A stretch of 64,000 nucleotides of DNA. Source: Diphasiastrum complanatum. Taxonomy: Eukaryota > Streptophyta > Lycopodiopsida > Lycopodiales > Lycopodiaceae. Positions 33,339-43,775 of this stretch are shown piece after piece. The stretch's first letter is position 1. Each line of letters starts with the position of its first letter. Location of the stretch: NCBI GenBank assembly GCA_029204225.1, contig CM055092.1, forward strand, positions 62,178,978 through 62,242,977, in the 5' to 3' direction. The position numbers and the translations under genes are program-made. The notes under the pieces were generated by a model. That model ran no database searches and was not told where the DNA came from. It was given only the letters and a program-made list of their open reading frames with translations.

Positions 33339-35775
33339 CTTTGCCGGCCTTGATCTCGGAGGTCTTAAATTTGAGAACCCGTCCACCACGCGAGGACTCA
33401 TGTGGATGCTGCTTTAAGAAGGTCTGGATCTGGTCCTCGACGCTGATGGGCCTTCTGAATAAATGGCTTGTCCTTGATGAGGATGGACCCGCTTGTACTA
33501 CCGGTATAGTTGGCAGTTGATCTACTAGATCTAGAGCTCCCCCCTGGTCCATGCTCGAATCAACCCATGTATCCATCTGTACAACTTCTTGGCGTGAAGG
33601 GGAGAATTGCGGCATGACCGGGACGGGGATTTGTGGTCTGGCTTCCAACACTTGAGTGGCGGCTTTTTCATAGGCGTTGATGGTCTCTTTTGCCTTTGCC
33701 AACTCGGTTGAAACTGTCCTTTGAATCTATCAAAGCGGCTTTGGAATCCCTGAAGGGCCACTTTGTATGTTTCCACTTTCTTTCTGAACCGCATCTCTGA
33801 ATGCGATTCTAAAACGCAGTGCATCTATAATTCATTTTTTGGGACATTGCAATACATGAAAGAACAAAAAGAAAATGATGTACCACTTTTGCCTCCGTAA
33901 TCTCATGTGTTGTCATGTTGATGACCTGTTTTCAAACAGAAGGAAAAAATGGCAAAACATGTGCTTTACATATGGCACACAGCAGCAGCTGCACCTGTTG
34001 CTTGGCATATTGCGCTGCCTTATCTACTTGATCATGTGCGGTTGTCAGGGCATTTTGCAGGGAGCTGATGTAGGTTTCTAAGTGATCAACTTGTTGTTGG
34101 GCCGATGTCTTTCGCTTTCAACCTTTTGTTCATATTGCTTGGCTATCTTAACCTTCTCGATCCAACTGGACAATTTTTTGGCTGATCAAAGTGTTTTCGG
34201 ATCCTAAAACAGAGATCCTCTGCTCCATTTTTTTTTTTTATCCAGCATAGACTGGATCACTTGCCCAAGGCTTGAAACTAACCCGAGAGCATCACTAGAA
34301 TTGACAGTCGTGGAGGTGGCAGCAGCAGCAGACCCTGATGGTACTGTCCGTGGTGGGTGTGGAATACGTGCCAAAGTCTCTTCTTCTTCAAAAATATCCT
34401 CGTCTTCAAACCCTTGAGGCACCGTGGCATTGAACTGCTTTGGTGACTTGACAGCTGTGTGGACCCGAAGTGTGGTTGGGCTACCCTGTGTGGGTGGTTG
34501 CTGACTGGCATCTTCGACACCAACAGTAGCTTCATGGATATGCCCGAATCCTCTTCCAGGGGATTGGGGTTCAAAAGGTGCTGGGCTGTGGGGCATTTCA
34601 AAGATTTCGGTGGCCCCAAGAGGGTCGGAATCATCGAACATATCCAAAAAGAACTGTGTGTTGGGTGAGGTTGCTTCGGTGTGCGGGGGTGAGGCAGCCT
34701 GGGCAGCTGTGATGGGAATGGTAGGCCCAATGGTCACAGACTGTCCTTGTATGGGAGCAGGGGCAAGGGGAATGGGAAGTTCAGTGTGAACAACAGCAGG
34801 GGGTGGAAGCGCAGCTGACGAGATATGCCTATTACGACGTCGTGACGCGGAAGGCGAGTCGGAATTACAATCTCGCTACGTGGACGACGACGACTATGAG
34901 AACTTGAGGCTTGGTGAGATGACTCGGCTGGTGCTTCTTCGTAAACCGAAAGCACAGAATCCAGGTGGAAGCCATGGATTCTAATTTCTAAGGGAGAAGC
35001 GGCTAAGAGGACAATAGAGAGCCAACGGCGAACTGTTGCTTTGTATTGGCCTTAATAGCTCGCTTGAGCTCACCAGAAACAGTCTTGAACTAGTTATATG
35101 GTTCAAGAGGGGCTTTGGCCAACTTGATGTGGGACTCCACTATCCTGTGAAGGATTTGAGATGTGATGCGGTCTTTCCTGAGGTTGCCAACCATCAGGAA
35201 ATGATTCAACAATTGGGCAGCGGTGTGGATGGAAGGCTCAGTGATGGCTTCTAGAAGGTAACCATCATTAGTCCAATGCAGATCGTTGGTGAGGTCAATG
35301 TATGGCTTGATGGCCTGTTTGGCATGCTTGTGATTGGGTGAGGCGTGCATACCGGATGAGATTCCAATAGCTGCAAGTGCGGCCTTAGTGACGCGTACCT
35401 TGTGTGTGGCTCCTTGGAAGGTGATGTAAAACTTGGATTTCTCTTCCTTCCACGCACTGAAGGCAAGAGTGATGAGATTCATATTGATGCATCCCGAAAA
35501 GGCTCTCTCATGAATACCCATTGCAGTAAGTAGAGGCTCCGCAAGGGTCATCCACTGAGTGATCATGCTTGTGCTAGGAAGAATTATGATGTCCATTGCA
35601 GATGGGACATTGCGATGGATAGTATAGCGTGGAGACTGGAAAGTATCGGTAGAAGACATGATGACCAGAAAGGAATTATAACCGCGTGAGAATGTATCAG
35701 AAGGCAATGCAGGAAATTTGGAAGGCATTGGTCGCAAGAAAAATTCGCAAGAGCTTCGCTAGCACAAGCGAACAA
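33339..35775 (-). pseudogene. Gypsy-associated ORF, N-terminal part
   Basis: On minus the open stretch 35737-35090 starts MRPMPSKFPALP and contains ITQWMTLAEPLLTAMGIHER; no known family was recognised. It is followed, in several frames, by a proline/serine-rich stretch (34955-34204), a probable coiled coil (34140-33990) and a tail (33824-33339). A foreign piece of about 148 bases interrupts it at 33835-33982, and Copia-IV interrupts it at 33339. It is on the strand of the gypsy LTRs and points away from the gag-pol at 35892. Confidence 0.5.
33835..33982 (-). other. Fragment of the helicase-gene exon/intron region
   Basis: On minus this reads 'acatgttttgccatt...', 'tttgaaaacaggtcatcaacatgacaacac' and 'gtacatcattttctttttgttc', collinear with 21437-21584 downstream of the Pif1-like helicase. 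It is a small isolated piece inside an unrelated ORF. Confidence 0.85.
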
Positions 35776-35891
35776 GGAACCTGAGAAGTTTGCAAAGACT
35801 TTTTCTACCAGGGAAAATGTCTAGTGTTCTATTTGTACAAAAAATCACACAGTGAACAAGTGTCCTCAATTGAAAAAACGAATGGAAATCA

Positions 35892-38800
35892 GTGTTTGCC
35901 ATCTGTGTAATTCACCCCGACCATGAGAATGCCTTTTGCAACTTCAACCCTCAGATGATTCAGCAACGGTATGTCCAGATGCGATATCGAAATCCACAGT
36001 ATGGAGGCAATCCAGCAGCAAGACTACGACAATCTACTCTTGGATACCCGGAGCGTCTAGCCTTGCCTGCCCCACCAAAGCACTCCACTGCTCCTGACAA
36101 TTTGATGGAACCAGAACCTTACGGAAGTGCTGAGCAATGGAGCTATGGTAATGATCAGGAAGGTGGATCTTCAGAACAGTATGCCATTTATGCTGCCGCT
36201 CAACAACAAGCCTCGAGAAATTGGGCCAGAGCACCACTTGGATGCTTTGCATGTGGAGAAAATCACAGAGTTGCAGAATGCCCAAATAAAGAAAAATTTG
36301 TACCATTCTGTCGTGACTATGGATATGGACATTGCTATAAAGACTGTCCAGCAAGACCGAAGCCACCACCAGCTACAGCACCTGTAAATTTGATAACAAT
36401 CAAGCAAGGATCGGTAGCTCATAATAAACCAAGTGCACCCTTGATGGTGGTCACCAGAGCACAAAAGCAAAAAGAACCAGTAGTGGATTCAGTACCTGCA
36501 GATTCTATACCATTGAACGATACACCAACAACATCGGAAGTTTATCCAAATCTTAATGCAGAAAAACGAAGATATCAGGATATGAGACAGTGGATTAAGC
36601 ATCTGCAAGAAGAAGAGGAACTTGAAGCTGCTAAAGTAACAGCTGAAGTTCGGTCTTCACCATTGCAGCCTCCAAGAAATTTACGTACGGATATGAATGA
36701 TCAATTACATCATCACGAAGAACCCTTCAAGATGATGGAACTGGAAGCACCGCATACAGAATCACTCATAAATATTTTGTCTAGCTTGATCAATATTTCA
36801 TTGGGAGAGCTCCTAAAGTTGGATCCAAAAGCAAAAGAATTCTTAGCGCAAAAGTTAGCTCAAGAAGAATCAGAAGACCATAAGGAGCCGTTCTTTTGTG
36901 CTGGATTTGAGGAATCTAATGATGTACTACATGTTGGAGCAGCTTGGGAAAGTGAACAAAAGAATATCACTCTGCCAATACAACATAGACAATTTTCTAA
37001 AGAAGCAGCCGTGATAGACGGCGGTTCAGGAGTTAACCTGATTTCTACAAAGCTATGTACAAAATGGGGCCTTACAAAGATTAAGCCTGCTACTTTGCTA
37101 TTAAGCTAGCTGATCAAACGACGGTTCGTCCACGAGGAATGGTAATAGATATACTTGTCAGGATTGTAGGAGTACAGTTCCTCATTACTTTAGTCATGAT
37201 GGACTTACCGGAAGCACCAAATGTCTACCGAGTTCTCTTAGGACGTCCATGGTTACGAGTTGCGGAAGTAATTCATAACTGGGGTATCGGCAAAATCACT
37301 TTTGAAAATCGTGAACGTGCAGTTAAAATTGATCCTACGACTTGGACTATCAAGCCAGTGGTTCAAAAAACGGATGACGATTCATCAACAATGGATCACA
37401 CTTGTGATCGACCAGAGAAAAAATTGGGAGTTCACTACGATTCTCAAACTAATACTATCAATTGGAACGAAGCTCTTGCAACAATTGATTGTACAGCAGG
37501 ATATATGTAACAACAATATATTCAATCAGAGATGAGCGAGATTTCCTTGTTAGATCAAACTTTGGATACGCCAATCACGTTTCCACTAAATGTGCTGAAT
37601 GTAGCCTGGATATCAACGGAACCTATACCAGATCCAATTTAGGATGATCTCATACCAATGAGCCATGGCTTAACTTATGATGGCAATGCAGAACTTACGG
37701 ATGAACAGATTCTACATCATATGGATCCGACCAGATTTGGAGTGCATAATGTTCCTGATGAACCAACAATCAAATCGTTCAAGGCAGTTATATTAAAGGG
37801 AGACAGGATGATAGGTTCGATGACGAAGAAACAAGCAAAACAACATTACAATACGGTCCTGAAATCGGAAAATCTCTCTCAAAAGATTGATTAAAAGGAA
37901 GTGCCACCTCTATTGGATAAAGACAAAGGAAAAGTCATGAATGATTCTTCAAGTCATATCTCCAGCAAGACATCATCGTCTAGGAAGTCTTCACCTGAGA
38001 AGAAAGATTTATTATCCTGGAAGTCATCACCTCCACGATCAATTCCTGCTAAGAAGACTAAACGAAGATCCAAGACAAGTCCTTTCGAAAAAGAACAAGC
38101 AAATGTAGTCCAACATGATATGCCAGGGCATTTTAAACGTTATACACTAGATGATGTGGTTATCATGTTACCTAAAGCACATCGTGAACTTGAAGAACAC
38201 ATGCCGGAATCTAAAGAGGTTTACGATGGCCGAGCTAGGACGCAGCCAATGAATCTTGCAGAACCAAGAGAACCAGAAAAGATTGTACAAGTGGGATCAC
38301 AACTTACTCCTGAACAGTATCAAGCACTCCGTTTGCTACTTATTAAGTATCAAGATTGTTTTGCATGGACTTATCAAGATTTGAAGGGTATTCCAACATC
38401 AGTCATTGAGCATACAATACCTTTAGTACCTGATGCAGTACCAAAGGTTACAAAGTTCTATCGCTGTAATCCTAATGTGGCAGATCTGATAAAAAAAGAA
38501 CTTCAGAGATTACTTGATGCTGATTTCATTTATGAGATCGAGCATGCTGAATGGATTTCACCGATTGTCATTGTTCTTAAGAAAAATGGGAAATTGCGAA
38601 TCTGTGTGAATCTCAAAGCATTGAATAAAGTAACACGGAAGGATCACTTTCCATTACCTTTTACTGAAAGCATTTTGGATCGCCTTGCTAGAGTGGAAGC
38701 TTATAGTTTCCTGGATGGATTTAGTGGTTACAACCAGGTTAAGATTGCACCTACCGATCGCCACAAAATTGCTTTTGCAACAGAATGGGACACCTATGCT

Positions 38801-39483
38801 TACAAAGTAATGCAGTTTGGACTCTGTAATGCACCAAGTTCATTCCAAAGAGTAATGCAATTTGCCTTTAAAGATTATCTGCAGACATTCCACGAAACTT
38901 ACGTGGAGGACTTGGGAGTTCATAGTACAGATACAGACCACCTGGATCGATTGGAGAAAGTCATTGAAAGGTGCCGCAAATATCAGATTTCTCTAAATCT
39001 AGAAAAATGCCAGATATGGGTTTCTCACGAAGTGGTGCTTGGACATGTGATATCAAGACATGGTATTGCCACCAATTATTCTAAGATCAAAGTTATTGTG
39101 GAATTGCCACCGCCAACAACAATTCGAGGAGTTTATGTGTTTATGGGTCATGCGAACTACTATCGAATTTTTATTATCTTCTTTGCAGATTTAGCACAAC
39201 CTATATAGAGATTAACTATTGTTCCTATTTGGACAGTAGAGGCGTTAGAAGCCTTTGAAAAGTTAAAAAAAGCATTATCTTCAGCACCAATACTGCGTTC
39301 TCCAGATTGGACATTAGAGTTTCATGTTCATATGGATGCCTCAAAATACGCCATTGGATCAGTTTTGACGTTGCCAGGTGACTATAAGAAGGATTATCCT
39401 ATACGATTTGCAAGCGGAAAACTTACAGATCCAGAGAAGAATTATTCAACAACAGAACGTGAAGTGCTAGCCATGATTTTTTC
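35892..39483 (+). pseudogene. Ty3/gypsy gag-protease-RT-RNase H relic
   Basis: Domains in order on plus are: a gag tail with zinc-knuckle-like Cys/His pairs (CFACGENHRVAEC, then CRDYGYGHCYKDC); an aspartic protease with DGG in place of DSG/DTG (VIDGGSGVNLIS, about 37015-37050); a protease-RT linker (LLGRPWL); RT (37901-39208: SPIVIVLKKNGKLRICVN, FLDGFSGYNQ, FGLCNAPSSFQ) with the catalytic box YVED instead of YVDD; and RNase H (39332-39483: MDASKYAIGSVL, TEREVLAMIF). Stops at 37110, 37508, 37892 and 39206 break it. The gag N-terminus and integrase are missing, and it ends in an LTR fragment. Confidence 0.88.
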
Positions 39484-39484
39484 T

Positions 39485-39607
39485 AAGGAGAAGAGAGGAA
39501 GAGCAAGGACATTCATCAATCCATTTCTCAAGAGAACCAATCCGCTTTATTGAAATGAGAAAATGAACATGAGGAACAACTCGAGTTGGTCCCTTTTTAT
39601 AGTAGAG
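39485..39607 (-). mobile_element. Gypsy LTR fragment
   Basis: It matches 25812-25935 of the gypsy LTR, in the same minus orientation, including the TATA-like end. The neighbouring gag-pol is on plus, so orientations disagree. Confidence 0.75.
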
Positions 39608-40837
39608 AGGATAGTCTAGATCAAGAAAAATAGAATGTTTAGACATTTGTTGTATAGCAGCATGATTCAAGTGACCAAGTCTATAATGCCAAAGTAAACT
39701 TTTATTTGCTTGGATGAAGTACTGAGTGCCTGACTAGAGGCAGAAAAGCAGTGACTTTATCTGTACAAGTATCCATGCCTCTTTTGGAGTGCTAGGATCT
39801 TGCCTATCCTATCAACTACCTTGCATTGATCACATTCGAATTCTACTTTATGTCCTAGATCTGTGATTCTACTTACAGAGAGCAGATTCATAGATAAGTT
39901 GGGTACATATATAGGACTTTAGAAAGTAGCTTAGATTGATCATTTGCAAAGCTTAATCTCATAGTACCTTCACCTTTAATAGCTTGTGTGCTATTATCGC
40001 CAAGGTGAACGTATTTGTTGGTACTGTAGGGTGTATACGACTCGAAACAGCCAATGAGGCTGGTCATATGTTGAGTGACATCGGAATCCAGAAGCCAAGG
40101 CTTGTCGTTGGATGATCCTTGATGGATGGTCATGAAGGCATCATGATCCTCTTCTTGAATGGGCTGTGGAGCTTCTGTAGGTGCATTGGCCACTTGATTT
40201 GACTGCCCCTTGTTGTTGTTCTTAGCTTGTAATATCTGGCAGTCTTGAATTTCGTGGTTGTTTTGTTTGCAGTATCTGTATAACAGCTTCTTCTTTATCT
40301 GCGAATTTGACTGTTCTTTGTGCTGTGCTAGTTTTTGGTCTTGCTTTGATTGCTTCGGGCTTTTCTTCTTCTTCTTCTTAGTCATGCTCTTGTTGGTGTA
40401 CAAAGCATGAGAATCAGTTGAGGAACTAGAGGCTTCGTTCCTCCGCGTGTCTTCTTGCAAAAACATTATAATGACTCTCGAAAGAGTCAGTTTTGGATGT
40501 GTCATGATGATCATCACCTAGCTGTTGTATGAGCTTGGTAAGCTTGTAATCAGTGACATCACTGCGTCTTGATTATATAGATCCGATAGCGGCCATTTGC
40601 TTCAGCAGGTTCTTGAATTGGTTGATGTGATTCTGCAGGGTTTGGAGCTATATCACGCACTTCGTATAATGTGCTCAAGATGTTCCAGACTTCTTTAGAT
40701 GTCTGGGCTTTGGATACGTGCTCGATTTGAATATCTGAAATATTGAGGATGATCACCGCGAATGTCTTTCCATCCTTGAGCTTCCATCTGGAGATTGCTG
40801 CGTTGTCAGCTTCGAGTTTCCCTTCTGACCTGTAACA
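39608..40837 (-). pseudogene. Copia-II gag to integrase start, middle copy
   Basis: On minus, 40837-40559 gives the gag start region with an internal loss, and 40517-39888 gives the gag tail (NKSMTKKKKKK), a zinc knuckle (YRYCKQNNHEIQDC), and the protease region with DSD in place of DSG (WLLDSDVTQHM). The integrase zinc region follows to 39608. It is cut by the gypsy LTR on one side and by the gag fragment at 40838 on the other. Confidence 0.8.
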
Positions 40838-41340
40838 ATGTCATACAACTCCTTAGTGGAGTCCTTATTGGAGATGAATGAGTTGATGGAGATTGTTGTA
40901 GGTGCGGAGAAGAGGCCTCAAGCACCTCAAGATCAAGTGAGGTATGACAAGAGAGCAAAAAAAGCTCTACACATGATTAAGATGAATGTTACCAATGAAC
41001 TTCTCAAGGAAGTTCGTAAGTGCACATCATCTCTGGAGTCTTGGGAAGCTTTGAAGAAGCTTTATGAATCCAAGTCTACATCAAGAGTGCTTACTCTTAG
41101 GAGGCAAATCTTTCAAAGCTTGCAAAAGAAGGAAGAGAGGACTCATGCTTTTGTTTTGAGGGTTAAAGCATTCAATGATGAGTTAGCATGTATTGATGAA
41201 AGCATTAAGGAGGTAAAACTTGTTCAAGCTATACTTAAGGAGGTAAAACTTGTTCAAGTTAAACTTAATGGCTTGCTGGATGATCGTGCTAATCTTGTTC
41301 AAAGTTTTGCTATTCAAAAGACTTTGCCAAGTATTGTGAT
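40838..41340 (+). pseudogene. Copia-I-like gag fragment, copy B
   Basis: Reading SLVESLLEMNELMEIVVGAE... this matches 3080-3550, with the same 33-base internal duplication (41205-41265). The gag start, zinc knuckle and everything beyond are missing, and it joins gene X at about 41340. Confidence 0.85.
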
Positions 41341-41358
41341 GTTTATTTCGATCCTCAG

Positions 41359-42236
41359 ATGGCCTCATCCTAAGTTCCATCGTCCTTTAAAGACATTACT
41401 CACTTCCTTATGGACATCTTTGATAAGGATAATAATTTTCTTGATGTTGATACTAAAGTGCTTCGGAATTTTTTTATTGGCTCTAATATCACTGTTGATG
41501 ATTCAATGTATGGAGATGAATCAAAATGTTTTTTTAATTCGCCTGTGTATCATATAGATGACGATGTATATATAACTACAGCTTTTGTGTAAGTTTTTTA
41601 GACTATTGCGAGGATGAGGTACTTTGTTTACTATCTGGCACAGTTTCTGAATTCTCCAACATTGTAGATGTTGAAACCAAAGACTTGGTGCCTGGAATTG
41701 ATTATGAAGATGAGGATGAACTCATGACCCAGCGAAGAATGCCTAACGAAAGCCTTATCAAATTTTGTTGAGCATGGACGAAGCATGCCATCTGATGAAA
41801 ATTTCATGGCATTTGAATCCCAGATGGGCTTCCCTCATCCATCACGAATGCATTTCACAGATTATTCTTCTATAGTCGGTGGCCATAATATTGGTCATCC
41901 GAATGTGGTTGCTGATGATGATGAAAAATGTGTAAGTGTTTTAACTTCATTGCTTATGAATGTTGTTATCTCTTGATATGAATTGTTTTTATTAACTCTT
42001 ATTTTCTATTGCAGGATGCACTCATAATTGATGACTTTGTTGCAAGACGAGGTGGTTTCAGACAACATGCTTCCTCGTTCCAGAGGGGTAGTGGACTTGG
42101 TCACTATCTGAGGCATTCTCTAAAGAATGAGATCTGTATTGCTCATTCGAAGTTCAGTCCAGTTGGGGAGACACTAATAATGGCTGTTAAAGCTTTATCA
42201 TATTATTTAGGGGGACATAAATGCGTCAAGCCATAA
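41359..42236 (+). pseudogene. Gene X, copy B: unknown spliced gene
   Basis: This has the same layout as 3908-4786. An acidic part 41410-41592 (MDIFDKDNNFLDVDTK... to YITTAFV) is open; a break follows near 41593 and a frameshift near 41765. Exon 41785-41931 (MPSDENFMAFESQMG... to ADDDEKC) is then joined through an 83-base intron (41932-42014, GTAAGT...TTGCAG) to 42015-42236 (DALIIDDF... GGHKCVKP, TAA). Splicing the last two exons leaves 123 open codons. No known domain was seen. Confidence 0.55.
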
Positions 42237-42811
42237 TTCTTTATCATAAGTTGATAAGCACCCATTATAGTACATTATGTGAAAAAAGTTATGGACGTCA
42301 TTTTCAAAATTCGATCAATAATTCCATTCATGACAACTATTTGTTTTCAAGATTTCATTGATAAAGGTTATGTATTTTCAAAATTCCATTCGTAAAGGTC
42401 AAGTATTCTCAAGACTACATCCATGAGTATCTTTTATTTCAAGGGTTGAAAATTATAACCAATCAAATTAGTAAAAGTGATGAGGTCCCATTATTATGTC
42501 CTAAGTGGTCCATAAATAAAATTTGAATAGTTGATCTATGTAAAATTTGGGAGTTACAATATAGTAATATGTTTACAAGGGTGGTTGAAACAAATAGGTG
42601 AGCTACCATTTTGAACAATAACCCAACCCCAACTAGCATCGCAACTTTGTCCTGCTAGCATAGGAGGATGCAAAAGTAAAAGCGAGCGAATTAAGATGCT
42701 TAATGAATTTGATTAACTTGTCCAGCGTAGAGAGCACAACGAAATCATGGCAGATGTTGACAAAGAGTAACATGTATTAAAGCTAGCAAATATTCACAAG
42801 CTTAGAATGAA
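42237..42811. repeat. Intergenic part of composite unit, copy B
   Basis: Non-coding, collinear with 4787-5390 and, from 42427, with 22326-22745; inverted with respect to 1-660. It lies between the converging ends of gene X and the GIY-YIG gene. Confidence 0.65.
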
Positions 42812-43240
42812 TTAAAGAGAGCAAATATTTAGAAGGAAACGATGTTTTGAAGTTTTCTCAATGCAATATTCTCGCAAACCCGAAGGGTGACCAGCCAAGT
42901 TATTGCAAAGTTTCATTTTCTGAGATTTGTACAACTTGATATAAAAGTTTTCTAATCTATTTGCAACTAAATGATCTTCGACAATTTCTAGTATTTTTAC
43001 GTGAAAGACATCAAAAAAACTACTATGTGTCTTGTTGAAAAGCAATTTCTTGGGTGGCTTCCGAGCGTGTTCTTGCACACGCCTGTGTAAGTTGGTGGTT
43101 TGTCCAATGTAGACCATCTTGCCGACACGTGATGCTATTTTGTATAGTGTGATGTGCTTGTTCGCGCCTTTTTCTAGGGTGGAAGCAAGGACTCCTGCAA
43201 AAAGGATGCCATTTTGATTATGAAGTACTGCATGGTGCAA
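42812..43240 (-). CDS. GIY-YIG nuclease domain protein, intact domain
   Basis: This 142-codon stretch encodes a complete GIY-YIG endonuclease domain. Visible parts: TLYKI at residues 31-35 (the GIY motif written TLY), VYIG at 43-46, the conserved arginines of NLHRRV (53-54), the catalytic glutamate in RLENFYI (residue 97), and the asparagines of LCNN (113-114). It has no stop or frameshift, unlike the copies at 5450, 22746 and 1. An AG acceptor ('accatgcag') lies at its start, so it is likely the last exon of the longer gene whose upstream exons are at 43440-43770. Such nucleases nick or cut DNA in homing elements, repair proteins and some mobile elements. Its role here is not known. Confidence 0.8.
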   Translation of the reverse strand: MHHAVLHNQNGILFAGVLASTLEKGANKHITLYKIASRVGKMVYIGQTTNLHRRVQEHARKPPKKLLFNKTHSSFFDVFHVKILEIVEDHLVANRLENFYIKLYKSQKMKLCNNLAGHPSGLREYCIEKTSKHRFLLNICSL

Positions 43241-43439
43241 AAAGATTCATGTTGAACTAAAGAACACAGATTGTAGGTGCGCATGCATACGTCTATGCTG
43301 GAAGATGTTGGTTGAGTTGTTTGTTGCGAAATTTGGAGATCCATGGGCTGCTATTTGTCAGTATGCAACGGATATTTAGATGCACAAGAAGCTGCATGTA
43401 TAACATAATGTAATTTAGATTCACTGAAAATGACAAACT

Positions 43440-43775
43440 TCTGAATTAGTCGTTGCAATGATTGGTGTGTCAAGGATCCCACTCTCAGAGATTTTCAACA
43501 CAGAATCAATGGAGATTGGGCCATCAGTGAGGCGCACCCCCGTTTCTAAGATGTGCCCAAGGTGCCTTTCAAGATGACTGCTAATTCAATTCTGCACGAG
43601 TCATCCATCTCCAATCAAAAATTGCACTATTATATCCAAAGTACAAGGTGTGGATCGCATAGTATCCGTGGTCGAAGTCGGTTTCGGTAGCAGCTCGATT
43701 TGTTTGTATTGAGGCTGGAATTGGAATCGCAAACAACTTGTAAAAATGCTTTAGAAATCCTGGAACCACAACATA
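43440..43775 (-). pseudogene. Composite-unit exons upstream of GIY-YIG, copy B
   Basis: On minus it reads FLKHFYKLFAIPIPASIQT... to HTLYFG, then, after the in-frame stop that a roughly 55-base intron would remove, SHLERHLGHILETGVRL... to PIIATTNSE. A small deletion removes part of the HFETHF stretch. An acceptor-like 'ttccag' precedes the first exon at 43765. Confidence 0.5.
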
